From: Dipylidium caninum | Lineage: Eukaryota; Platyhelminthes; Cestoda; Cyclophyllidea; Dipylidiidae | Length of the DNA: 64,000 bases | Direction of reading: 5' to 3' | Assembly (NCBI GenBank): GCA_017562135.1 | Contig: QEYB01001312.1 | Location: 682,001 to 746,000, forward strand | In this document: positions 41,427 through 55,100 of the stretch, piece after piece | How the letters are laid out: each line of letters begins with the position of its first letter | How positions within the stretch are numbered: the stretch's first letter is position 1 | Made by a program: the position numbers and the translations under genes | The notes under the pieces: model-generated | Databases searched by the model: none | Seen by the model: only the letters and a program-made list of their open reading frames with translations | What the model was told of the DNA's origin: nothing

Positions 41427-43561
41427 ATGGCCCTAGGCAAACGTTCATCAGTACGTATTAATTGTATTTTACTTTCTACTAACCGTTACTATGTATTTTT
41501 AATCCCCTGTTTGAGTTCTAAGCGTTGGACTCTGTTGGCTTTGTACAGAACCTTACGGGTTATGTCGGTGTCTGCCCCCGTACTTTAATTGGCACTTGTC
41601 GAATGCACGCACAACCACACACCATCTTGGACTCATATATGAATACCTTTAGAGATTAATTGTAGTTTATTGCTGATGTGAGTTACCGTTGACTCCCTCA
41701 ATGCGGGTAACTTTATTCAAATACCAGCCGAAGAGATTCCAATTATCACTTCATTCCTCCCTCATCCCCCCCTATCGTAGAAACGAAATATTTTGGGAGC
41801 GTTATTTTTAATTTCACTGTTGCCTACTTCGCGTTTAGATCCGTCTTCCTCCTGAGGTAAATCGGATTCTTTTGGTGAAGAATCTTCCCTACAACATATC
41901 CGCCGAAGATATGTATGATATCTTTGGAAAGTACGGCGCAATTCGACAAATTCGTGTTGGAAATACGCCAGAAACTAAAGGGACTGCATTGGTCGTCTAC
42001 GAGGATATTTTTGATGCAAAGAATGCTTGTGACCACCTCAGCGGTTTCAATGTGTGTAATCGGTACTTGGTTGTGCTCTATTATCAGAGGAATAAGGTGA
42101 GCTTCTTACTCTGTGCCTCCTTCTTATTTGTAAATATGCTGTAAAGTATATTCATTTCGCATCGAGTTAGCCCCGTGACTGATTGTAGGGTTTAATTTTT
42201 ACTATTTCTATTGAGGTAACTTGCACTACCGGTGTGTTTTTCGTCAGGGCAGACACGCGCCTTTGGTATCTTGGAAAAACAAATTGGGTTTCCATGATTA
42301 CACCTTGGGCATGACGTCCAGACCGCTTTGGATGATAACAATAGATGATAATGTGTTTTCTTTTATTGCCTAGCATCATACTTTTCAAATGCTTCTGATA
42401 AGGTTAATGTCTTTCTCCATCGGTCTGTTTTAAGTTGATGGCTGGGCCATATCAGATGCCTCTGATCTATGAAATTGGAGGATCAGTAGTGTTTACTGAT
42501 TTATTCAAAGTAGGAAATTTTGCGTTTTGACGCAGCCCCACGTCACGTTTTCCCTTTCTTAGGCTATTTTCGTTCGTTCGTGATTTGTTTGTATATTTAA
42601 GTGTTCACTAGCTTAATATCTTTTAGTCGAAGTTGATGTCTCTGTATTTTGTCCATTTCGGTTAGCTGGATGGCTTCATATGCTTTTGTGACTTCTTTGA
42701 AAGCTATTGACAAGTAATTTATAACTTGTGCGAATGACTTGTTCTGGGTTAAGTGAAGTTCTTAATACTTTGTGATACTCTGCAACTAATTTATGGGGAT
42801 CCAGTTTGTGCGCAAAGTAACTTTGAAACTCCTCTCAGGTTCCAGGTAGAAGCGGCGCCACCAAGTCACAACTGATAATATGCACCTAAATAAACATTTT
42901 GAGTTAGTGGCTAAAATGCTTTGGCAATAGCGTTATCAATTAAATATAAAATTTAGAGTACTTGCAAATGATTTGTGAAAGTTTTTCGGCGCTACTAAAT
43001 TAACTATCGCCACAACGCACCATTGAAAATCTGATGTTCAGCATCTTACCTTGAGCCATTTATTCACTGTAGTTGATTGCTGTTAAAGTAGAAATGGGCT
43101 TCTAGGTGAAATTGGGGAGCACAACCGTTATTATATTCGACTCACATGATTTCATTTTCTTTGAAGAGTACTTTAAGGGAATCTATGCTTAATTCTGTCA
43201 CTAGGGCTTTAAATTTATATTTTAGTGATTTTTCTATTTTTTTTAGCTTGTATATTCTATCTGATAGGATTTAATTGGTCTAACTGGTAATTTAACTCAA
43301 AAACAAGTTGAGGGTTCATTTTCGTATAAAGCAAGGTAGTTTGCGACTGCGAATGATCTTATACAGACTGACTTGGATGTCGGGTCGCCTACTGCTAAAG
43401 AGCTTTTTAATCATAGTTATGGGTTAAATAGGCATGAAATTCCTTAAACTCTACCTACATTTCGACTATAGCAATTCAAAAAGGCTGACGTGGACAAGAA
43501 ACGTGAAACGTTGGATCATTTGAAGGCAAAGTACGGTTTGAATACACCTCGACCAAAATGA
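41427..43561 (+). CDS. SF3B6: Splicing factor 3B subunit 6 (p14/SF3b14), complete, 3 exons
   Basis: Small U2 snRNP protein that sits on SF3B1 close to the pre-mRNA branch site. Exons are 41427-41450 (8 codons), 41839-42096 (86 codons) and 43472-43561 (29 codons plus stop). Introns of 388 and 1375 bp are both phase 0 with GT-AG ends. The joined product is 123 residues, against 125 in human. The single RRM has RNP2 (ILLVKNL) and RNP1 ([10 protein letters not shown]). The surface that holds SF3B1 is very well conserved ([39 protein letters not shown]), and the basic C-terminal helix is present. The odd point is Leu20 where human p14 has Tyr22, the residue cross-linked to the branch adenosine. 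The codon is TTG in a clean open frame. An AATATA variant poly(A) signal lies about 60 bases past the stop. Confidence 0.96.
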
Positions 43562-46129
43562 CTGCTATGCACTTTGCCTTGTATATATTTATCCGTTCGC
43601 AACACTTCTTATCTGACGATGTGAATATAAAATCGAGTGTTATTAATTCTGTCACAATTTGACTACGGTTTACTACCCCTTATTACGTATGGATTTATGG
43701 CAAACTGTCTTCTGTATCTTATAATTATTGCACCATCTTTCGCTAACATGCCCATTTCGAGTCGTTGGTATTTAGCGGACGGTTGCAGCATGGGTGTATT
43801 TGGCAGTCATTTTCGCATTAGTCTAGATGAAGGGCTGCACCATTTCATTCACGAAGAAATACAAATTGTCGCAGACTCGATCAGATTTGATCTTATTTTA
43901 AGGCTCAACAGGCACCTCGTCTCTTAGTCTAGTTTCCCAGAGATCTTTCTTATGCGCCGATTTTTATTGCGACTTGAGAGTAAATTCTGTGTGTGCGCCA
44001 CATATTCGGTGTGTTTTGTGGTGCCTCTGGCCGAGCACGAATTGAGGGCACATGATCACCCGTTACTCACCCCCCGCCCTCAGGAATGCAGTTGTGCGGT
44101 CTCGGGTTATCTCCTGATTTGGTTTGAGCTAAGCTGCAAACCATGAACACCAAAAAGTCAGGAGCCAAGTCCTGGCAAGGTACAGAAAGAAATGGGACGA
44201 CTTAGCCGTGATTCATTGTGATGGAACAAGTTTTTTTCGACCACGAGGTACCCAAGGCGAGGTCAAATGAGACGGTATCCTATTCGCTGACGCCGTGCCT
44301 GCTAGTTCCCACAGTCCATGCACCAGTTCCACTGACATTTTTGCACAGTCGCGTTGCCGAACTCCACAGGCAGCAGCCTTCTAAGTCTTCGTCCACTAAA
44401 CTGCCTAGTGCACGACAAAGGTCGTCGATTTGGGCTCAAACTGAACCTGAGCGGGTTGTCCCCTCGTACATTCCGCATTGTCCGTTTCCTTTACCCAACT
44501 CCGTTGCTCGTTGCTGTTATGCCTTCCTCACACCATCCCCCGTGGAAGCTGGCACGACCTCAAAGGCGAGCGAGGAGACTGCGTGTTTTTTGCAGTGAGA
44601 ACTGTCGCACTTCGTGGGGGTGGGTCAGCTTCCAGATGCCAGAATGTCAAGAGACGGCCCTCGTCTGCGCCAAAAGAGCAGTGAACACGTCAGGAGGAAC
44701 CAATTTGAAGTAGTGCGGTTGGCGACTGGACCCTGCTCTAGTTTCGCATCCAGGCATGTTGTGAGCCACAATTCGTGGCAGTATAACAAGCCGTGGTGTG
44801 AAATTTCTGAGCGTGAAGCGAATACCGGGTGCGCTGCCTCGGCGTGGTGCAATACTACGCGGCTCGAAGGTGGGAAGAGATGAGCGAGAGCACCAAGTGA
44901 CGCTAACCTCGGGTCTGCGCGCAAGGTGCTGCCATTATGGCTTGCGGTGCACACACCGCCGGCGTGCGCGGCGGGTGCAGGTCCCAGCTGCCACCGCGTC
45001 CCACGTCACCCCGCGCCAGCCTCGGCAAATCGATGCTGTGTTCACGTCCTACGACGACAACGACTGGTGCAGCCCCCACTGGCTCACCACCACCGTCAGA
45101 GTGCCACTCCACCCGTGACACGGCAGCGATTGCCAACTTGTGTCTGAGTCATTTGGCGGTGGCACCCGCCCTTGATCCGTCTGGCTCGCAGACACACACG
45201 CGCGCGCGCCTGAGCCCCCGCTGGAGCAAAACCTCGGGGGTTGACTCACCGCGTCACCCCATCCACACTCAGCTGTCAGTTGGCGTCAGCACTGCCAACG
45301 CCGCTGTGCTCGCGGCGGAGCTCAGGCGCCAGCGGTGTCGGCTTCTGACGCCGTCGGGGCTTGCGTTTCCCCAACGAAACCGCGCAAAAGACGTATCAGT
45401 GTACTGAAAAAAAGAAATGTGGAATTTACACGGCGGGAAGGGAGTTTGGCGGTCATCATCTGTTTTCAATCTCAACCTGTTCGCGAAGTGGGCTGTTTTG
45501 TCCAGTGCCCCGTTAATGGCAGCTATCGGGACAGACGCCATCGGTCTTGGAGGCTGAGGAGACACCGAAGAAGCAGAGGAGGGAAAATAGAGGTGGGACA
45601 TGCAAGAGAAGGACGAGGAGAGTGAAAACCCAATATACCAAATCGTATTTCTCGTCTTCTAGAAAAATATCATTTTTGAGGCGGACGTTAAGAAGTTTAA
45701 CTAACGCAGTGTGTGAGTTCTTTATCACTGATTTTACAGAGGCCAAACAGACTAACACACGACTCTATCACAAAACGATAAGTTAATTCCAAGGTCCGAC
45801 AAGTGGAAAAGTGGCGGGTGGGGACGGTGGGGGGTGGGTGGGAGAGAGGGATGCGGCTCCAATGGCGTCCTCTCGCAGACTCGGACAGCGAGAGCGTTCA
45901 ACTGGCCTACAAGGAGTGGAATAACGTGGAAAATGAGATGACTCTTCTAACTCCCCCCGACTTCACGAGGCACATGGTGCCACCACCTCCGAGTCATGGC
46001 AGCCTTCATAACTGCCTAATCACATTTCGGAATCATGTGGGTGATTAGTGTCCACGTCACATGCGCACACTTAAGAGCGCGACGCGAGCACCGTGGATGG
46101 GAGTGGTGGGCGTGGATCCACCGACGTAC
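43562..46129. other. Region between SF3B6 and the last identified EPS8 exon
   Basis: It should contain the 3' exon or exons of the minus-strand EPS8-like gene, but I could not identify them. Open frames at about 44.9-45.4 kb have coding-like composition on both strands without a recognisable domain. A strong minus-strand acceptor (TTTCTTTTTTTCAG) sits near 45405, but what follows does not resemble EPS8. Confidence 0.4.
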
Positions 46130-49100
46130 CTGCGCGGCGCCGAACTTGTTTGCCAGTCGAGTTATCTCCGCGGCGGGGTCGTTGGAGTTGGATATCTGGG
46201 AGGCGTTCCAGGAGTCATTCAACTGACGACGTGACGCCGGCTTGAGACCGTTGGAGTTGCCTTCACGCATTGCCTTCATACGCTCCTGCAACTCCCTATT
46301 CATCGTCTCCATATGGGGCGCTGGCAGGGTGCAAACACAGGTCAGTTGAGGTCTGCACGAGGCAGAGCAGGAAGCGGGGTTAGAGTTCACGTGGTTGCGC
46401 TCTCGAAAGAAGTGGTGGTCCTCCCCGGTCAACATGCTCACTCACGCCGAGCTAGTCGTGAGGCACCCAGTGAGTGCCTTCCCAATGTGGACCCCGGCTC
46501 CCTCCCGAAATCCCAGGCCTAGTGTGCATTAAGCTCCTCTTCTCCTCTGTGCGTGTGTGTGTGTGTGTTTGTGGATTAGGCATTTAAAACGAGGCGCAGT
46601 GCTTCTTTCAACCAGGCGAGGAGGGCAGGCGGGAAGGTTAAAATGTCGGAGGAGAGGCAGGATGTTAGCGAGACTCTCAACCTTTGACTTACGCGGTTTA
46701 TGGCCTTGAAAAAAGCATGAAAAGAAGAACGAAAAAGAGAGGGTGTCAGTTGACGGGGGCACATTGAGAGCGAGCGTGTACAGGGCAATTAAGTGTTATC
46801 GAGAGGGGAGAGGAGGCTGAACAGGGGGCGTGAGAGGGGACGCCTCTCGTCCACCCCTCGCTTCTCCATCCCTCAGAGACCCGCCTCGTCGCTTCTCGCC
46901 TTAAGTGTCACTCCACCTAAAAATTTGACTAGTACACCATCACTCCTCCTCTCTCTCTCTCTCCTTCTGTCACGACGCCGATAAAAGTCAGGGTTATGAT
47001 TAAGCGAGTAAACAAACTTCTTTTATTCCAAGGTCAATAGAGAAGGACGGGAAAGTGTGGGGGTCGGCGGACAGACGGATGAGTTGAAAGGTGATTCGGT
47101 GGATGGCTCAAATGCCTGACAAGGAGGTAAATCGGTCCAGGGGGAACGTTCGCGGTGGTTTGCGTGTGTGTGTTTGTGTGTGTGTGGCTGGGTAGACGGG
47201 GCGAGGAGGGCTTAGAGTAGCGCGCAGTAGTTCAGGCGCTATTTAATCGCGAAAAATAAGTGTCCACAAGCGATTATGTGCATGTCCATGGTTTAGCTCA
47301 ATAGAAGGGCATACCTACAGCGTGAGACGACGCAGGCGGAGGGATGGAGGAACGGAGGATGGATGGGGTGGGATGGGGAGAAGACAGAAATACACACTTT
47401 CAGCTCTTTTCCACTCCTATCTTTGCATCATAATTTGCTCGTCTAACTTTCAACTCTTAGGCTTTACTTTAAACGCCATCTCTAAGACTGTAGGAGGCAG
47501 TTAAACTCACCGGGCATCTGAGACAAAAACCTCTGTTTGCGAACGGTTTGATTAATGATATCTACAAGGTGCAGGTAGAGGGAGGATGGTCAGAGAGGCG
47601 CCTCGCCATCCGCATAAAAGCAACAAAAACAGAGCGATCTCTTTAAGCCTCACAAAGTGATAACATAAACCGCTACTCAACAGGTCTTTAAGGCTGTGCT
47701 TAAATGAACTTGGGTTTTTTTCGGATCCGTTCACTAACCAACAAAAATGTCTCAATTTACTAAATTTGGGCATCAGTGGCCTCGCTCACCATAAGTGTCT
47801 TCCTTCGGTGGAGATGGCGGCGGCGGCGGTGCCTGAGGAATATTGTTCTTCTTCGACTTGTTGTGCTTCTTATTCTTTGATCGGCTCTTCCCGCGTGAAC
47901 TTGAGGAGCTGCTACTAGAACTACTGCGGCTGCTGCTGCTGCTGCTGCTACTGCTACTCTTTGAACGATCACTCTTCTTCTTCCTCCTCCCACTGTCCTT
48001 CTGCTTGTGACGCGAACTCCTCCTCGGCGAGGGTGATGAGCGTCTGCGGCGAGATATGCCCTCATAATCCATGTAGGGGTCACAGAAGGGGTCCAGGGGG
48101 TTCGGCGTCCCGCGCGCCATGGTTCCGTACATCCCGTAGGAGCCCATGTTGGGCATCATTGGTGGCTGTTGCATCATCGGCTGTTGCATTGGCGGTTGCT
48201 GCATCATCGGTGTTTGCATGGGGAAAGGCATGGGAAGAATGAGCGGCTGCGGTGGCGGTGGCGGCGCAGGCGGCGGGGCCGGCGGTGGCTGGGTCACTAA
48301 GTAGTGCACTGGAGGCGGTCTCGGAGGCGCCGGCTGACTGGGCGCTGAGGGGACGACAATGACCGAGGGCTGGCCATTTGCGCCCCGGTGGATGATTGGC
48401 TGGCCGGTGGCGAGCTGTTGCAATGGCTGGACATTCATCGGCTGGTACTGCTGGCCCGCAACCACGGGCATGGGATCCTGCCGTGGGGGCGACAGAGAGT
48501 GGTGATGGTGGTGGCGGCAGACGTGGGCCCCACCGTCGCAGCACGACACACAGGACTGATTCTGCGCCGGTCGGGTAGAGGTACTCTGGCGCATGTACCC
48601 ATCGCCCTCATAATTGTCCTCCAGGCTCGTCGTCTCGGAGACCTCCGACTCAGGCTCCGTCTGGGCCTTCTTGAATTTGCGCGTACTTCCGCTGGCACGT
48701 TTCGAACCCAAGGATCTCTTTTCTCGTGGCGACTTGGAACGGCTTCGAGCCAGGGAGCGTCGACTCGACCCTGCCATCTGCTCCTCCAGAACCTCAATGC
48801 ATCGTCGGGGAACATGACCTGTTTGTCCGGTCGGAGTGCGCAAACAGCACCACTCTCCACTTTCGTCCAGAACCTGAGAGTCAAGGCAAAGCCCATTTTC
48901 ACCTGCCCTTTTCTTATCAACTACCACTTCTAAACCGTAGTTAAATACGCAAAATAGGCAGCAGAACTGCGTCGGGGCGCATCAGGACAGAATGGTACAG
49001 ATTTGGGGACAAAACCTTCCAGATTCACGCGTTAACCCTTTCGATGCCTTCGAGAGACGAACATTCCAATGACACCCGACTTGTAAACTTCCGCCCTCAA

Positions 49101-52100
49101 GTTTGGAAAGTGGCGCGGTTTTCATCAGAGAATTCGTTTGACAGAGCAAATCAGTCATGACTTCCCGGCCCTTCGCCAACCCCCACGCGCGACCAATGAG
49201 TTGTGCACAGTGCGAGTGACCATCCCGACGGATAAAATTAACTTTTACAAAATTTCCTAGAAGAAGATGGGAATGAGTAGCAATGCGTCCCTGGCTAACG
49301 GGTCGTTGAGTTATGCGTCTTTTCGTCGCTCCGCACTGGCTACCTCGCCTAGCGAGAGAGCGAATTTTGTACCCCGCTACGTTGAAGATTGCACTACGAG
49401 GACGGAAGAGTCAAGTCAGGGCCACACTCGCTGGGCTCCTGCCTCCGGCCCGCTGGGCGCCGAGCCTGCCTGCGAGCGGGCCTTCAGAGCAGAGCAGAGG
49501 ACTGTTAAATGGAGGGTTCTACTGCACAGACGAAAAGGCGTTACCTCGAGCACATCGCCGACGTTTACGCTGAGTTCCCTGGCCGCTTCACTGACGTTCT
49601 TTTGCTTCGCAATGACCAGTCTAAAGAGGGCGGTGGCAAAAGACTCAGTGGATGCGCCACGAGGTGGGGCTACTAGTGGTCCCGCGACCAACCAACTTAC
49701 TTGCCGCCACGCTCACGAACACCGTTGATGAAGCCTTCCATATCAACCGACTCTTCCTTCTTCTCCTGCATGGAGTTCAGCGCTGCAAAGAGAAGGCGAG
49801 AAAGAGAAAGAGAGTGACATTCCAATTCACAGTTGCCAAAAAGTCGCGCAAGATGGTCAGCTAATTGGTTAGTAGCGAGTTATGGGCACAGGGAAGAAGG
49901 CGTGGTGTGGAGCGGTGGGACGACAATTTGCTCCTTTTGCGGACACAACCAGCCCTAATAAGACGAGTCCCAGAACAACTGTGGGTGCTCTCCTCCTCCA
50001 CCCAGTCTCCAGTCTTTGCTACACTTGTCACGACAAGAGAGACGGTGGCAGCAGCAGTAAATGTGCTCATTTTCGTGCTCATTAGAGAACGGACGAGAGA
50101 AGCGCAGACGTAGGGCCTACGAAGCCAAGACGCAGCGCAATTTGGCACGGGTGGGAGGCAGCGGCAGGGTTTATCGGTCGCTACTGACTTTTCGACGATG
50201 TGGAGGCTTCTTCTTCATCTCCGTTGGTAAATACAGTCACTGACACCCTGAAAGGCGTCACTACGAGGCTCAATTGAAGAATTGTGTGGTGGGCAGTGAA
50301 CGCCGACAGGAGCCTCAAATCAAGGCGTTTGATTTTCACAAGGATGGTAAAGGAGGCGTATAATCGCCTGCTCACCGCTTAACACTGGAAGGAGAGTGAG
50401 TGGGTGGGTGGATGACGTGTGAGGAGAGCCAAAGGCCAGTGATATTTTTGTAGAAAAATGAAGATGAGATTCCACGGAAACACGGGTTAGAGGTTAACGC
50501 GAAGGCGGCTCGAACTCACAGCTTAGGGGCTCTGAGGGAAATGTAAAAAGTTTACTTCTGCTCTAATTTAAATGTTCTTAATTAGTAAAGGGGATGGAGT
50601 AATAAAAGGCGTGTTAACACAGATAAACTCAAGGGAATAGGAGACCGACGCACTGTAGTATCCGTAGTCCTTAATCGTCATCTCGGGTTTGAAGCCCTAC
50701 AACGGCGTTAAGTCCGCATTAGGAAGTTAATTAACTTTACCCAAAATAGAAGCGCCTTTCTGAGGTGGGGCTGGGTGTGGGGGCAGAAAGGAGAGGAGAG
50801 TATCAAGGGGACTTCGGCATTTGGAGGCAGAATCGGGGTTTGTGCAGATGAGGATAAGTGAGAGAGAAATGAATAGAGGACCTACACTTCTTTCCGCAGG
50901 AAATGTTCTGCTCGAATGCATAAAGTCGCCACTATCGCCATCTGGTTTGCCGCTGAAATGCCCAATTATGGGAAAAAGACGATAAATTTCGGAGTAGACG
51001 GGGTCAGAAATCGTCGAGTAGGGAAAGCATTAAAAGGAGAAAGTGGGGAGACACTGAGGACGAGTATATACGTACTCAGCGCGCCCAAAAGCCCGTACAC
51101 TTGAGAAGGGGCAAGACGACTAACTTGTGCCCACTTAGACCACATGGACGTCGCGTTCCGGAGGGTGCGCCATCCAACGTTTGTGGGCCTTTGCAGCCCC
51201 TTCTCTGCGTGCTGTCTCACCAGCTTATGTAGCGTTGAAGTGGCTATCGGGCACCACACCACGAGGCACAATGGAATTTAAAATGTGTGGATGTTTGAGT
51301 GATGCCGAAACTCGTTTGCTTTACAACCCCAAAGAAGTGACGCATAGCGGTCCACGAAACGGAGATACCACACATACGACAAAACTGTAGTCTTCTTCTG
51401 CCTCATGTGTGTGCAAATGAATGCCATAGATACTAACCAATGAGGCGAATTGTCTTCTGCGGCCCTAATAAAATGAGTATTCCAGTAGGATGGCTGGATG
51501 AAAAAGAAAATGCAAATCCGAGTGCTTTGATAAGAGAAAACGCTTAGCGAAGATGAACCAAAAATCTCAAACGGGCATCGGGGACAGTTTGGGTTAACTG
51601 TAAAGAGTGTAGATAAATAAATTGCGGAAAAAGCGGTTGACGGGAGAGTGAAGGGGAGAGAAATTCGAGGGAAGGAGGGGACAGAAATGTCATACCACAC
51701 ACGTGACGAAGCATGGAGAGCGAGAGGGAGAACACTTACTAACGGTGAGAATGTCTAACCCTAGTGTCGCCCCTCTCAGACCTGAATACCAGGGCGCGCC
51801 TCCTGTGTACCATGGTGCGGAGGAATGGGGTGATTAACGTCCCCTTAACATGCTTTTATGGTGCGCCATCACCGGCTCTCACCGCTTCGTCAATGCGATT
51901 TGTCGAGCGAAGTTGTGCGAATAAAGGAGCAGAAAAGCGGAGACGGCCCGGGGATGGAGAGGGCATTTGCTAAATCCCCACCAAAGCCGCGCCATTTCTA
52001 CCACCTGAGAGGCCGTCACCAGGTGCAGTCAGAATGTCTGACACGGACGCAATTTGCCATTAGTCCACAGTTGTTGCAATGCTCCAGTCGGTACGGAGTA

Positions 52101-55100
52101 AACGTCGTCCTTCTGTAGGCTCCGTCAGGTGAGCCCCTCAACCATTTCATTATGCCCTGCATTTTCAATCTCCAACCAGAATTTACATAATTCAGTCAAG
52201 AGTCTTCTTGTCAAGAGGTCAATGGTCTATTTTACTGAATGCTTCCTCTGAAATACAAATTTTTACGTATAGTCAAGAGAAGCTGTGAAGGGTGTGATCT
52301 GACAATCACGGTGACACAGAGTTTCGAGTGTTTCTAACATCCACTTCAGGTGAAAAGGATGCGCACGAGTGTATAAACTCCTGCTGAACAGAACGGCGCC
52401 CTCGGTCTGCAATGACGCAGAGGCTATTAATACACCTCAGTAACTGTTGCGACTCAGTCTATACGGCAGGACTTGGAAAAATTTGGAGAGCAAAAGGAGA
52501 GGGCGTAGAGACGAAGGAGCTCCGATCTGTTACGCCCTACACCGCTGCACACAGCCATGCAAGAAACGAAAGCAGCGAGGCGATCGGCATCGGACTCACA
52601 GTGCGTGTGGAAGAGTAGAAAGGGATGTTCGAGCTAAGCTTCGCTGGAAAAAACCAAAAAACTCGGCAAATTCTCCCCGGAGCGGGACTCACGATGGGAT
52701 GGAGCAAAGAGCCTAAACGAGTCTGTCTCAATCAACAAAACTTGGGAGAATCACTTTAAAGGTCCTGCGTTCGAAGGTGATTAGATTGACTGCCCTCTCC
52801 CACCAAAGTTCTACATCTTCAGGAAAGGAGGATTATATAAGCCGAGAAGAAATGCGCTCAATAAGGCAATCAGCTAGAAGAGGAGTTTCTCGCAAAGCCT
52901 TTTGAGTCGTCCAAAAGCGGGCCTCTTAGATGTGGAACTGACCGACGCCACCTAGGTGCAAGGTCATGTGCCTGCTGAGTTGATAAGGTCAAGTTGGTCA
53001 AATGTCGAAGTAAAGTGGTGTGAAGCTCGATGGTAGGTAAGTAGACTCAGTATTTTAGTCACGTTATCCCGAAACGCTACATCACAGAGGTTATTAAAGA
53101 ATGGAGATTTGGAGGGAGACCGACTCACCCGGGAACGGTCCAACACTCGCCAAGAGACTGCCAGAAGGACTTGTTGCCGGCCTGGAGGTATTCAGACAAA
53201 GAACGGATGGCTTTCTCCGTCAAGGCGGGTCTCCAGACCGACCGCACGAGATTGGGATCATAGTGAATGACGCGGTTGCCATCACAGATCTTCTGTACCC
53301 ACCACAATGACTCCACCAGACGATTGAGCATCTCCCCCGGTCCTGGATCCTTTATGTGGTCGCGCAACTCTGTTGCCATGTTGATGCACGTTCGCACACG
53401 CTCCACATGAGCCACTGCGGCGTCGTAGGACGGAGGACTCAAACTGTCGCGCCACAGTGAGCCTGCAAGTGATTTAAACTGTCACCTTAAAAGTGGCACT
53501 CGATTTAAGCAAATGCAGTGGGAAGTTGCCAACCTTCTCCGTGGAGAGGACGAAAGACGTATTAATCAAATCTACTCTGACCGAGAGAGTCGAGTGAGGA
53601 CGGAGTCGAGGTGAACTCAATACTAAAAAAACGTCAATTAGGAGAAACATTTGACGCTTTTTCGCGACGATTTCGAAGTTAAATGGAGGCGAAGCTACCT
53701 TTTCACGAGAGTTGAAGTCGTATAAGCGCCATTCCTTTCTAGTCACTCCATTATATCTGCAACGCTGCACAGGCAGTCCACCCAAAACCACTCAACCCAA
53801 GAACCCAATTCGAGGCAAATCCAGCCTCGGATACTCGGACTTGGAAGATTGGCTCCTGTGTGCCATAAGTTATTAGTGCAGGTCAGTAGAAAGCCAGCAC
53901 TAGGGCGATAAGGCAGAGTCAGAAGTAGACAACTAAAAACAACATTTCCACACAGAATTGGCATTTAAAGAAGATTTTAACAGGTGTTTATCACTCCGAC
54001 ATCCAACTAGGCGTGGGGTAGGTGCATTTCGGGGTCACCATATTGGGCGAAAAGCAAACCAGATCTTAAAATTAATAATGCTTCGGCAAAGTTGATAATT
54101 ACGCGAAAGCTCAGTCATTAAGGATTTAGAGAAGATAAATAATTAGCCAAAGTGAGGATGGGAGAGTGAGAAGGCGACACGTCTATGTTCTGCCTTCTTA
54201 TCCACAGACTGTCACAGAATGGAGACGGCGGGCAGCGACCACAAAGGAGAAGATCACGGCACGAACTGTAATTGCTACCTCTCGCACCCTCTCCCTCTCA
54301 GCCGTAACAATGTAGGAGGTTCATTTGAATAGGTGCTTAATTCAATTACGACTTGAGTACAATGCACAAGGGTGTGATCTGAAACAGCCCTTCAAATGTT
54401 ATCTACCCCAACTGCATCAAAACCTTTCGACACGAGATAAGATAAAATTAATTCGTGTAGGCTGCTTTAAGCAAGACTAAATGGGTTTACTTATTAGAAA
54501 TATACATCTGGGTTCCTTCGACGGATTATTCGCTGGTCTTACTACAAAAAGCAAGAAAGTATAACTCTTACGGTCAACTTTGTTTGCACCCGTGAATTGG
54601 AAGGAGATGGCATCATGCAGAAGATCCTCGAAGGAGTTAATTTCAGACAGCAATAGATTTAATTCCTCAAGCCCGCCCTTAGTGCCTAGAACAGGAGACT
54701 GGAGTATAGTATTTAGATGCAAAACATATAAAGTAACGAACCTCTTTAGCGTAACGTTTAATTCTTTCGGGTCGACTTATGGTATCCTTTCTTCGCGACA
54801 CAGAACGTGTCGGTTGATTCCGCGGTTTGGATTGTTTATTCATTCTCCTAGGATTGCGAAAGTAACTGGAAGGAGAACTTACTTTGCATTGTCCGAAGCC
54901 TCATTAATCACATCTATGGCCCATTTTAGTGTACGCGTATCGTCCATGCTGAAAACGTGTACCTCATTCGGCGACTCAGCATCAATTTCACGCGCCAAGA
55001 ATCGGAACACCAGAAGTCGAGGGGAGTCGACACCTTTACGGGACCAGGAGTAGCCACAGATATCACCAAGGTAACAGAGGTCGAAGCACTCTGAGGGATC

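Noticed and set aside
44798..45118. Plus-strand frame ending QIDAVFTSYDDNDWCSP, with strong codon bias
   Set aside because: The opposite strand with the same codon boundaries is also open and shows the same bias. Neither product matches EPS8 or another family I know.
52409..52710. Chain of short minus-strand exons, including a 20-base one, that could fill the EPS8 gap
   Set aside because: Splice sites near 52710 and 52648 look good and phases fit, but the encoded residues do not resemble the expected EPS8 segment and the chain cannot be closed onto the exon at 49782 with a good donor.
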